DNA of 49,354 bases from Lyngbya confervoides BDU141951 (GTDB lineage: Bacteria; Cyanobacteriota; Cyanobacteriia; Thermosynechococcales; Thermosynechococcaceae): the NCBI RefSeq assembly GCF_000817775.3, contig NZ_JTHE03000042.1, forward strand, positions 1 to 49,354. The letters are read 5' to 3'. The notes under the pieces are model-generated. The model did no database searches. It had not been told where the DNA came from and worked only from the letters and a program-made list of their open reading frames with translations. Below are positions 25,968 through 33,644 of this stretch, one piece after another; position 1 is the first letter of the stretch, and each line of letters starts with the position of its first letter. Made by a program: the position numbers and the translations under genes.

Positions 25968-28775
25968 ATGACTCAATCCATACCTCGTGGTGAACTTAGT
26001 CAGGATCTGGAGAGTTTGCAGCAAATCTTGGCTCAGCTCCAATCGGCCAAGGATGAAACCGCTCTTCTGCAAGCTTTGAGTGGCTATTTACAAGCTCACT
26101 TTGGATACCCCCTCGTCTGGCTGGCCCGCTTCGATCCTGAAACCCAAGCTTTAACCGGAGACTACCAGCAATTTTCCAGTCGACAGCCGGTTCGGGAGAC
26201 GCTGACGGTTTTAGCTGGGGATTTGTTTGATCAAACTCTGCTCACACGCCGACCGGCCATCGTTCCTAGCCTGCAGGATGAAACTCGCGTGGGACGATGG
26301 CAAAAGCTAGCGAAACGGACTGGGACTCAAGGGGCGATTCTCCAGCCCATTCATCACTGCAAAGAGCCCGTGGGGATGCTGCTGGTGGGGTCGACCCACT
26401 GGGGCATTAACCCGCGAAAACCGGAGAGAACTCATGTTTCTATTCTGGCCGGGACGCTGGGAATGGTGTTGCATAGCATACCGATCAATCCGATGGTCCC
26501 CCAACCGCGACAGGGTCAGGCATCCCTATCCGCTGAACTCCCACCACTGTTGACGATCCTGACTCAGCTGACTGCCTTTGACCTGCAGATGGCTCAGGTG
26601 CTGAGCTATCTGCAGCGGCAGCATCCTGAGTTCAGCTGTGGATATTACTACCTGGATGAAGCATCCCAGGACTGGGTGAGTCCCACTTTTCTAGATCCCA
26701 AAGATCGGCGGAGCAATCGCGGTAAGGCTCGGGAACATCGTCTGTCGGCTCGGCAAAATTCCAGCTTTTTCCGATATCTGGCCAGCCAGAGCCTCCTGGC
26801 GATCAGTGATGTCCAGGCCAGCGTAGATTTACGCGCTCCGGCTCCCCTAACCCAGCACTTGGAGGCACGATCACTGCTGCTCCAGCCTATCTTGGTTCAG
26901 CAAGCATTACAGGGATTTTTATTTCTCAGCCATCCCCAACCCAGAAACTGGACGGAGCTAGAGAAAGCCTCACTGGGGATTGCGGCCAACCTATTGCAAC
27001 TGATCTGGCCTCCCCCAAGTGAGGAAGAGATTTCTGCCCTGCCAGGGACCCAAGAGGATCGCGGTCTTTTGTCCCTGCCCTCTCCCCAGAGCGACCCAGC
27101 CGCATGGGAAAGTGGAATCAAACGCTACTTCATGGAGATTGAACGGCTGTTCAAAGCTCGGTGGGTTTTGCTCTTGCGCTGTGATGAGGAGACCCAGAGC
27201 TTTGAGATTCTGCTGGCCCAATCCTCAAGTCGTCGGAGCATCCCAGAGTTTGTAAGCACGCTGCCCCCCTTGAGCCAGGTGGACTTTAAGCTGCTCTCTC
27301 GGAGTGAGCAGGCAGTGGCCATTGATGATCTGATTGAAGATCTACGCTTGGTTTCCTGGAAAGAAGCGCTCCAGTCCTTGGATCTGCAAAGCGCCCTCAT
27401 TGCCCGCGCGGCCCCGGTGCGATCGCTGCAATCCATCATCCTGGTCGGTCGGGACGTTCCTCGCCCCTGGACCCCAGAGGAAATCAAAGCGCTCCAGGAG
27501 ATTGCCCAGGCGTTCCAATCCCATCAGGAGAAGCACCAAGTTCATGTGGATCTGCTGCGCAACCAAAGGCTGCAGGCGCTCTTTCGGGAAGGTCTGCGCA
27601 ATCTTCAATCTGCTCGATCCAGCCACGATCTTGCCACCCAATCCGTCCAATCCTTGCGAGATTTGCTGAAGGTGCCCCTGGTGGGCATTCTGCTGTGGTC
27701 CCCCCACCGCAGCTATGCCAAGGTGCAGGCGGTTCAGGTGAGTCAGCCTGAATTTCAGCTCGATCCAGGGACGAAGGTCGATCTGAGCGATCCCCTCCTG
27801 CAGGCAGTCATCGCCCAGGGGAAATCCCAGGCTGTCGATGGGCAGGCCCTCTCCTTTGTCTATCGGGACCTGACGACTCAAACCCAGGCATGGCTGACGG
27901 CGCCCTTGGATTGCCCGTTACAGCTATGGCCTATCCAGCCCCAGCCGAAGCAAACTGTCCTGGGGGCGATTCTGGTGGCGCTCCCTTCCCCTCAAGAGTG
28001 GCAGGGGATTGAACATGATAATCTCCAGGATTTTGCCCAGCAGATCGCCTGGGTGCTCTGGAGTACCCAGCTCAACGATCGCTGGCGCCAGATTAACAGT
28101 CAACTGGAGACCTTTATCTGGTATCAGCAAAAGGTGCTGAATCTGCACTGTCAGAGCCTCCAGGCCCATCTCCATCCCCTTGGTCCTGGGCAATCGCTGG
28201 CTAGCCCTCAGGCAGCGGAGCGAGACATGCAAGCGATTCAGACCTTGTGTGCCCAAGACAGTTGGGCGCTAACGCTACAGTCAGAGACAATTTCCCTCGT
28301 TCGCCTGCTGCGTGAGGTGTTGGATGGACTGGAAGATGCATTTCAAGCTCGCCAGATCTGGTCGCAAGTGCACCATCTGACCCAGTCGAATGTAACCCTC
28401 AACAGCTCAAAGCCACATTTACAAATGGTGCTCGATGAGGTGCTCAGAGAAGCCTGTGAGCGTTCCAAGCCGGGTGGGCGCATTGACCTTTGGAGTCGAT
28501 CTGAGCATCCTGAGTGGTTAGAGTTATCCATTACGGACAATGGTCAGTGGGACTCTCGTCTCCTGCTGGACCTGAAGCTGGGGCATCATCGCAATCGCCT
28601 GGTCTCCTCTCCAGCCGACAGTGGCGCTGGGCGTCGCCTCCATGCTTGCCAAACCATTATTCAATGGCTGGGGGGCAAGCTGGAGTTCCATCGCCTAGAG
28701 GACGGCCGCAGCCTGAGTCGGTTTACGCTTCCCCTCCAGATCAATCCCTTGGATACGAAGGGGGGGATGCGCTGA
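25968..28775 (+). CDS. Multi-GAF sensor with degenerate histidine-kinase-like ATPase domain
   Basis: In this 935-aa soluble protein I see about four GAF-like regions (roughly 25-170, 190-345, 385-520 and 545-690), then a linker and a GHKL ATPase-like domain (about 790-930). The ATPase has DNGQW (G1 box) and SGAGRRL (G2-like), but the N-box Asn is not evident and there is no clear H-box histidine; HCQSLQAHLHPL is the nearest. It may therefore bind ATP or signal without autophosphorylation. No bilin-binding Cys motif is obvious. The first 429 codons are duplicated upstream. The 3' end overlaps the convergent aminotransferase gene by 35 bp. Confidence 0.78.
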   Translation: MTQSIPRGELSQDLESLQQILAQLQSAKDETALLQALSGYLQAHFGYPLVWLARFDPETQALTGDYQQFSSRQPVRETLTVLAGDLFDQTLLTRRPAIVPSLQDETRVGRWQKLAKRTGTQGAILQPIHHCKEPVGMLLVGSTHWGINPRKPERTHVSILAGTLGMVLHSIPINPMVPQPRQGQASLSAELPPLLTILTQLTAFDLQMAQVLSYLQRQHPEFSCGYYYLDEASQDWVSPTFLDPKDRRSNRGKAREHRLSARQNSSFFRYLASQSLLAISDVQASVDLRAPAPLTQHLEARSLLLQPILVQQALQGFLFLSHPQPRNWTELEKASLGIAANLLQLIWPPPSEEEISALPGTQEDRGLLSLPSPQSDPAAWESGIKRYFMEIERLFKARWVLLLRCDEETQSFEILLAQSSSRRSIPEFVSTLPPLSQVDFKLLSRSEQAVAIDDLIEDLRLVSWKEALQSLDLQSALIARAAPVRSLQSIILVGRDVPRPWTPEEIKALQEIAQAFQSHQEKHQVHVDLLRNQRLQALFREGLRNLQSARSSHDLATQSVQSLRDLLKVPLVGILLWSPHRSYAKVQAVQVSQPEFQLDPGTKVDLSDPLLQAVIAQGKSQAVDGQALSFVYRDLTTQTQAWLTAPLDCPLQLWPIQPQPKQTVLGAILVALPSPQEWQGIEHDNLQDFAQQIAWVLWSTQLNDRWRQINSQLETFIWYQQKVLNLHCQSLQAHLHPLGPGQSLASPQAAERDMQAIQTLCAQDSWALTLQSETISLVRLLREVLDGLEDAFQARQIWSQVHHLTQSNVTLNSSKPHLQMVLDEVLREACERSKPGGRIDLWSRSEHPEWLELSITDNGQWDSRLLLDLKLGHHRNRLVSSPADSGAGRRLHACQTIIQWLGGKLEFHRLEDGRSLSRFTLPLQINPLDTKGGMR

Positions 28776-29949
28776 GCGATCGCAGTCCGGTGACCAGCCG
28801 ATCAATGCCCTGACTGACGGTGTCAGGGGCCAGGGCTCCGTAGGCAATGCGAAGCGTGCAGCCTGAAGTCTGCCCAAAGGCAAACCCAGGAATAACGGCC
28901 ACGCCGTACTGACGAATCAGGGTCTTCACCAGCGCCATGACCTGATGGGGTTGCTGCCCTGGCCAGACCGTCTCTGGAATGCGGGCCAGCACGTAAAAGG
29001 CGCCGTCTGGCTGGCCTAGCTGGCAGCCATCGCCTAGGGTTGCCAGCTGGGCCAGCACGGTCTGACGAACCCGACGCAGGGCCGGCAGATGGGATTGAGG
29101 GTAGGATCGTCCCACCTGCAGGGCAGCCAAGGCGGCACACTGGGCCAGAACGGTAGGACAGATCAAGAGGGTGTCCTGAATTTTTTGCATGGCGGATTGC
29201 AAGGCCGCGGGAATGGCCATGTAGCCAATTCGCCAACCGGCAAATCCGTAGGACTTGGACAGGCTGAAGAGAGAAATGGTGTGGCGGTAAGACTCATCAA
29301 AGCAGCCCGGTGAGCAGTGGGGGCGATCGCCGTAGATAAAATATTCGTAGGCTTCATCACTAATGTGATAGAGGCCTCGCTCCTGGCAAAGCTGATTAAT
29401 GGCCTGGAGGGTCTGGGGTGCATAGACCATTCCCGTGGGATTATTGGGAGAAATAGTGACAATGGCTCGGGTTTTAGGAGTCAGCGCGGCAACAATGGCC
29501 GCCAGGGAGGGCTGATAGTTCTCGTCGGTGGCCACCAGCCGCGGATGACAGCCCGCCATCCGCACCGCCATTTCATGGTTAAAGTAGTAGGGCGTCAGGA
29601 GCAGGATGTCGTCGCCAGGTTCTGTGATCGCCAGGATGGCATTCATAAATCCCATATTGGATCCGGCAGTAACCACCACCTGATGAATCCCCTGGAGTGG
29701 AAGCTGGTTCTCACGCTGGAGTTTCCTCCACAGAAGTCGACGCAGGGGAATCAGCCCCTGAACCTCTTGATAGCGATGGATCGCAGGGTCTGAGATCGCC
29801 CTTTCAATGGCGGGATAAATCTCTGGAGGCGGGGGATAGAACACCACCCCCTGTCCCAGGGAAATCGCCTCGGGGGTTTCCTGCACCAGCTTGCCAATGA
29901 CCGGGATGATGGGGGACTGCACTGCCGCCATGCGGGACTTCCTGGACAT
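28741..29949 (-). CDS. PLP-dependent class I/II aminotransferase
   Basis: The 402-aa fold-type I enzyme shows SNMGFMNAI (about 97-105, phosphate-binding region), NNPTG (169-173), DEAYEYF (198-204, Asp contacting the pyridine nitrogen) and the Schiff-base lysine in SLSKSYGFAGWRIGY (K232). The sequence is of the aspartate/aromatic aminotransferase type, and the substrate cannot be fixed. Its ATG follows the HprK-like gene's TAA by a single base, so the two are translationally coupled. This ties it to the kinase and possibly to the leader peptide upstream. Alternatively it is an ordinary amino-acid enzyme sharing the transcript. Confidence 0.9.
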   Translation of the reverse strand: MSRKSRMAAVQSPIIPVIGKLVQETPEAISLGQGVVFYPPPPEIYPAIERAISDPAIHRYQEVQGLIPLRRLLWRKLQRENQLPLQGIHQVVVTAGSNMGFMNAILAITEPGDDILLLTPYYFNHEMAVRMAGCHPRLVATDENYQPSLAAIVAALTPKTRAIVTISPNNPTGMVYAPQTLQAINQLCQERGLYHISDEAYEYFIYGDRPHCSPGCFDESYRHTISLFSLSKSYGFAGWRIGYMAIPAALQSAMQKIQDTLLICPTVLAQCAALAALQVGRSYPQSHLPALRRVRQTVLAQLATLGDGCQLGQPDGAFYVLARIPETVWPGQQPHQVMALVKTLIRQYGVAVIPGFAFGQTSGCTLRIAYGALAPDTVSQGIDRLVTGLRSLSASPPSYPRD

Positions 29950-29950
29950 C

Positions 29951-30886
29951 TTAGGATTCCTCCCGGCAACGATGAGGGGATGTTGTCCCTCTGGCCCAAT
30001 CCTGCTGAAGTTGCAGGAGCAAATGTGGCCAAGCCTGCCAGTCCCAGGGCCGTGATAGCAGGGTGAGAGGGACCCTCTGGATTAATTGGCTACAGGCTTG
30101 CAAGGGTGCTTGGCGATTGGCGGAAAAAAGCATCATCGCCTCCGCATGGGGCAACAGAGCCATGATCGATTCAGCCCCTCCCAACTGCTGCAAGGTAATG
30201 TCATCTTGCGATCGCTGTAATAAATAAATGCGCGTTAGGGGCAGCGGATCCGCACAGAATGAGGATGTAAATTGAAAGCCACGCTTGGGGAGTGGGGATA
30301 GATCCTGCAGCCTGGGCCAATCTAACTGAAAGGCCTGGGCCGATGCCTGAGTGAGTCGCATTTGCGGAAAGGCGGGTAGGAGGGTGGGAGGGCCGCCGTG
30401 GGTTTCAATGGCGGCTAAATCATCCGTCAAGATCGAGTATCCCGCCTGGTGGAGAGCGAGGGCCACAGAGGACTTCCCGGCCCCCGATTGCCCCACAAAT
30501 AGGACGGCCTGATTGCCGACCTTCACGGCACTGCCGTGGAGCACTAAAACGCCACGCTGATACAGCAGGGCAGACATCCCCATACCAGCGACGGTCATGC
30601 CGAGAAGGCGAGGAGACACCTCTGGTTCAGGAAAAATATCGATGAGGTGACCTGATTGAATCCGTAAACACCCAACGTTCTGGATGTGGATCCAAAGGGT
30701 GTGGGAGGGCGATCGCTGAATAACGATGGGTTGACTTGCCAGACCTTTCGGGAGTGCCAAGGCCGATTGTCCCGTGGGGTTTACCCTCAGCTGCACTTGG
30801 GCAGGACCGGTTCCCTGCAAAAAGGCTGGAATTTCAACTTCTGACTGAATGGTCAGACCATAGGCTCGATAGGTATAACGTTGCAC
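29951..30886 (-). CDS. HPr kinase/phosphorylase C-terminal-like kinase
   Basis: The 311-aa protein resembles the C-terminal half of HprK. LHGSAVKVG (about 116-124) precedes Walker A GQSGAGKS (132-139), and ILTDDLAAIE (152-161) is the Walker B-like acidic segment. The HPr-binding K/M-loop of true HprK is not evident and no HPr gene is nearby. Stand-alone HprK-like proteins occur in lasso peptide clusters, where some phosphorylate the precursor peptide. That is relevant because a lasso-leader peptide is encoded 288 bp upstream on the same strand. The start appears to be GTG 30886, without a clear Shine-Dalgarno. It is coupled to the aminotransferase downstream. Confidence 0.82.
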   Translation of the reverse strand: MQRYTYRAYGLTIQSEVEIPAFLQGTGPAQVQLRVNPTGQSALALPKGLASQPIVIQRSPSHTLWIHIQNVGCLRIQSGHLIDIFPEPEVSPRLLGMTVAGMGMSALLYQRGVLVLHGSAVKVGNQAVLFVGQSGAGKSSVALALHQAGYSILTDDLAAIETHGGPPTLLPAFPQMRLTQASAQAFQLDWPRLQDLSPLPKRGFQFTSSFCADPLPLTRIYLLQRSQDDITLQQLGGAESIMALLPHAEAMMLFSANRQAPLQACSQLIQRVPLTLLSRPWDWQAWPHLLLQLQQDWARGTTSPHRCREES

Positions 30887-30939
30887 CAGGGATACCGTTA
30901 CACAAAGGCAGGGGATAGGTCATCAAGGAAAACGCTGAC

Positions 30940-30974
30940 AAAAAAATGCCCTCATCCCTAAGAGATCAGGACAT
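30940..30974 (-). terminator. Intrinsic terminator between leader peptide and HprK-like gene
   Basis: On the minus strand ATGTCCTGATC and GATGAGGGCAT pair over 11 positions (one mismatch, one wobble) around a 7-nt loop, followed directly by seven T residues. This is the strongest terminator I see in the window. It lies 200 bp after the leader-peptide stop and about 54 bp before the kinase start. It could end a short peptide-only transcript or act as a partial attenuator. Confidence 0.7.
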
Positions 30975-31099
30975 CGATCGAACAAATTTAGAAAACGAAT
31001 CACGATGTACGCCACAGGCATACCCTACGCAAGTATTCTTCAGTGGACTAACGCCCTAAAACACCCCCCGTCGTGAAGATGGCGCTTATCCTGAGCTGA

Positions 31100-31116
31100 A
31101 GAGTTGGCCCAACTCT
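31100..31116 (-). other. Hairpin downstream of the leader-peptide gene
   Basis: AGAGTTGG-C-CCAACTCT is a perfect inverted repeat about 58 bp past the peptide's stop codon, with no T tract. It may stabilise the 3' end of a short precursor mRNA. Confidence 0.4.
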
Positions 31117-31173
31117 CCTGCATTAAAGATTTTCGCAAAGATTACCTCTAGCGCAGGCGAAGTCTCTTACTCC

Positions 31174-31320
31174 TTACAGGCGCAGACTGGAAAACAAACC
31201 TAGACTGTCGCTGGGAATGACATATTCACCCAGCTGAATCACGTCGTCAATCTGCATTTGGGTTACGGACTCGATGCTGCCAAAGGATATTAACTTAGGC
31301 TTTTTCCACACTTTTTTCAT
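31174..31320 (-). CDS. Lasso-type RiPP leader peptide (candidate precursor, 48 aa)
   Basis: ATG 31320 to TAA 31174-31176 encodes 48 residues starting MKKVWKKPKLISFGSIESVT. This fits the lasso leader pattern YxxPxLxxxGxxxxxT with Trp for Tyr: W5, P8, L10, G14, T20 at exact spacing. In lasso precursors the core begins two residues after that Thr. Here it would read MQIDDVIQLGE… and end SSLRL, lacking the usual Gly/Ala/Ser/Cys at core position 1, so a normal lasso ring is doubtful. A core rich in Ser near its end could be a kinase substrate. AGGA lies about 13 nt before the ATG. An HprK-like kinase and an aminotransferase follow; no RRE/PqqD protein, B2 protease or Asn-synthetase-like cyclase is in the window. 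Confidence 0.75.
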   Translation of the reverse strand: MKKVWKKPKLISFGSIESVTQMQIDDVIQLGEYVIPSDSLGLFSSLRL

Positions 31321-31360
31321 AATTATGTACTTATCCTGGAGGGTGTTGAACATTCTGAAG

Positions 31361-31376
31361 AGGATTCATGAATCCT
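31361..31376. promoter_or_regulatory. Perfect 16-bp palindrome upstream of the leader peptide
   Basis: AGGATTCATGAATCCT is its own reverse complement and lies 41 bp before the peptide's ATG, in the expected promoter or 5' leader zone. It is a plausible operator for a dimeric regulator. No regulator gene is adjacent. Confidence 0.45.
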
Positions 31377-31567
31377 GGCCATTCATTTTAGTCGGATGTA
31401 ACGGAAAATGTCTAGTTTTTTCAGTCATCTACGCTGAAATCGCCCCCAACCCAAGGGCCGTTAGGTTTTCCCCTTATGTGAATTTTTCTCTCTAGTGGAA
31501 TGCGGCGGTGAATGCGGCGGTCCAGTCTAAAGGCATAGATTCGTCGCCCCAATCCTGCCCTTGGGTG

Positions 31568-32815
31568 TTAGCGAAGGAGATCCTCCAAAATGAGCGATTT
31601 TGTCAGAATAGCCCCCCGACGCTCTACTTGCAGTTGCCGCACAGTTCCAGGGGATGAGATGAACCGCTGCCTCACCTGATGAAGGGATAGGGTGGAGACG
31701 GAAGTTTGGTCGATCGTGAGCAGGCGATCGCCAGGCGCAAATCCCTGGCGATGGGCCGGGGTGTGGGGATAGACGGTAGCCACACGGTACTCGTTGAGCT
31801 GTGATCCCTCGGCTAGAATCTGCAGACCGCTCATGTCAGCGAAAAACGGGGCCTGAACCTGAGCGTTCGGTTCTAAGATGACCACCCGGTCATGGTAGTT
31901 GAAAATTACTTTGAAGCGGGACAAAATCTGATTGCCAATCCGCCCAGCCAGAGGAACACCCGATCGCGGTGATTTGGATTGCCCCGCCTTCAGCAAGGCT
32001 GGGTGGGAGACGGCAGTGATGGGGTTGGGTACGGTGATGGGGCCCAACTCAAGAGCCTGAACCCGGCCCACCCGCGATCGCTCCTGCCCACCAAGACCAA
32101 TCATCCAGCGTTCGGGATCTCCCTGAAACCGCTGGGCCTCGGCGAGGGATAAACCAGACTGAAGATCCAGCGCTTGAGTACTGCCTAAGTCCAGCAAAAA
32201 CTCGCCTGGAGTCTGATCCTGGTCATTCCACCTCACGGTCGCCTCCAGATAGGGACGCTGCTGCTTGATCTTTAGGGGCAGAACTTGACCGGATCCTGAA
32301 TAGCGAAATGTGCTGGGAGACTGAAGCTGGAGGGTTTGACGCTGGAAATCGACTTCCACCACGTAGGATTGAAAAAGAACAGATCCCAAAATTCCTTGGA
32401 AAGGTCGGCCGGTCTGCTGGCTCAACGATTGGGATACAGAGTCCGGGATCGCCAGGACTTGGCTCGGCTGCAGTGGAACCCCGGTCAGGTCGAACAGCAG
32501 AGGATTCAGGCGTTTGGCCTGAACCGGTGCAGCCCCGATGCCGTGAATAATGATGGGCCCAGCGGACGTTGCTCCGACTTGCCGGGTCACCTCCTGGGTT
32601 AAGAGGCTCGGCTGCGCCCCAGAATCTAAAATGAGGGGACGAGGCGGGCCACCGTTAATGGCGGTGGGAACGTAGACCAGGTTTCCATGGATCTGGGCTG
32701 AAACCTTGAGCTTAAAGGGCGATGGGCCTGAAGTGGATTGTGATTGGCAGCCTAGCAAGCTGCCGACCAACGCCACTCCAATGATCCACCGCCCGAGGGT
32801 CCGAGTGTCTGCCAT
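31568..32815 (-). CDS. Retropepsin-like aspartic protease lipoprotein with PDZ domain
   Basis: The 415-aa protein has a lipoprotein signal ending LLGC, then two retropepsin-like halves. The first has LILDSGAQPSLL (D-S-G, about 60-71) and GILGSVLF. The second has LLDLGSTQAL, where the usual D-T/S-G is D-L-G, and RIGNQILSRF. A PDZ domain (about 335-405, HRQGFAPGDRLLTIDQ) closes it. Family enzymes are periplasmic, with poorly known substrates. Whether the second, variant active-site motif is functional is uncertain. It lies 247 bp upstream of the leader peptide on the same strand, so a processing role is possible but unproven. Confidence 0.8.
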   Translation of the reverse strand: MADTRTLGRWIIGVALVGSLLGCQSQSTSGPSPFKLKVSAQIHGNLVYVPTAINGGPPRPLILDSGAQPSLLTQEVTRQVGATSAGPIIIHGIGAAPVQAKRLNPLLFDLTGVPLQPSQVLAIPDSVSQSLSQQTGRPFQGILGSVLFQSYVVEVDFQRQTLQLQSPSTFRYSGSGQVLPLKIKQQRPYLEATVRWNDQDQTPGEFLLDLGSTQALDLQSGLSLAEAQRFQGDPERWMIGLGGQERSRVGRVQALELGPITVPNPITAVSHPALLKAGQSKSPRSGVPLAGRIGNQILSRFKVIFNYHDRVVILEPNAQVQAPFFADMSGLQILAEGSQLNEYRVATVYPHTPAHRQGFAPGDRLLTIDQTSVSTLSLHQVRQRFISSPGTVRQLQVERRGAILTKSLILEDLLR

Positions 32816-33017
32816 GGGTTGAATCTAAAAACCGTTGAACTTCAAGGTCACTTGTTGTATTTTCCAAAGTTTAGGGCCCGGTTTTGAAAATACCCCTTAC
32901 CTTGTCAACAGAGGCGATTTAGTTCGGGGCTTAATCCATGTCATCGCTTAATGATTCTAGGCCTATGGATCAAAGTTCCGATCCCCCCGTTTACCTTGAT
33001 ATCCCCAGGAGGAGGAG

Positions 33018-33545
33018 ATGAAGCAGGTTAATTTTCAGCGGCTGATGGCGGCCATGCTGCTCTGTGTCATGTTGTTGATCACAGGTTGCCAGCAGGCTCC
33101 TCCTTCTCCCTATGCCGATGTGCAGGCGGAGAGCACTCAGCGCAATGCCCCGAAGGCCATCGTCAAAGAGGCGACCCAGGGGAGTCAATTTAATCAGTTT
33201 TTCCCCAAGCCTGGCGAGGGCTACGAGCGGGTCTATACCCAGGAAAAGAAAGGCTTTGCCGAAGCCAAGCTCAAGCAGTCTGGCAAGACATTAGCCATGC
33301 TCTCGATTTCCGACACCGTGAGCTTGCCGACCGCTGCGGCTAAATATGCCCAGAGTAATCAGACCATTGCTGGATATCCAGCCGTCACCCTGGGCAATAC
33401 CCAAACTTCAGTGCTTGTGGGCGATCGCTACCAGGTGAAGATTTTATCGCGCGACCCTAGCTTTACCGCCGCAGATCGTCAAGCCTGGATTCAAAAATTT
33501 GATCTATCAGGTCTAGGGCAATTGCAGGCGAGTGCCCAACAGTAG
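33018..33545 (+). CDS. Small lipoprotein, conserved cyanobacterial type
   Basis: The 175-aa protein has a clear lipoprotein signal (MAAMLLCVMLLITGC, acylated Cys about 24). The mature domain contains GSQFNQFFPKPGEGYERVYTQEKKGFAEAKL and YPAVTLGNTQTSVLVGDRYQVKI, a compact alpha/beta pattern of unknown function. A strong purine-rich site (AGGAGGAGG) stands just before ATG 33018, predicting efficient translation. It diverges from the aspartic protease gene across about 200 bp. Confidence 0.7.
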   Translation: MKQVNFQRLMAAMLLCVMLLITGCQQAPPSPYADVQAESTQRNAPKAIVKEATQGSQFNQFFPKPGEGYERVYTQEKKGFAEAKLKQSGKTLAMLSISDTVSLPTAAAKYAQSNQTIAGYPAVTLGNTQTSVLVGDRYQVKILSRDPSFTAADRQAWIQKFDLSGLGQLQASAQQ

Positions 33546-33595
33546 CATCAACAATCGCATCAATAGATTGGGTGAGCTTGTTAGAACCCTTGCGC

Positions 33596-33640
33596 CAATT
33601 ACACCCTAGACAATTACACCCTAGACAATTACATCCTAGA
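33596..33640 (+). repeat. 15-bp tandem repeat (three copies) abutting a start codon
   Basis: CAATTACACCCTAGA is repeated at 33596, 33611 and 33626 (the last copy with one change, ACATCC). It ends 4 nt before ATG 33645. It occupies the ribosome-binding region of that gene and contains no Shine-Dalgarno sequence. Confidence 0.85.
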
Positions 33641-33644
33641 AACC

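Larger units (their letters stand above)
23136..27253. repeat. Perfect 2,059-bp tandem duplication (units 23136-25194 and 25195-27253)
   Basis: The offset is exactly 2,059 bp for every landmark compared: the DUF4349 start (23661/25720), the GAF start (23909/25968) and the shared shadow frames. I saw no base differences. Each unit holds the first 175 codons of the DUF4349 gene, the divergent promoter and the first 429 codons of the multi-GAF gene. At the internal joint (25194/25195) GAGTTTGT meets TGGCCTGGGC directly, with no shared bases and no filler. Intact genes survive on the outside, truncated copies inside. Confidence 0.95.

Noticed and set aside
31174-31320. Calling the leader peptide a complete classical lasso peptide cluster
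   Set aside because: No B1, B2 or cyclase gene is in the window and the core lacks a standard first residue, so only the leader assignment is supported.
31274-31495. Plus-strand ORF of 73 codons in the gap before the aspartic protease gene
   Set aside because: It lies antisense to the leader-peptide gene, has no ribosome-binding site and no family-like sequence, and the minus-strand peptide explains the region better.
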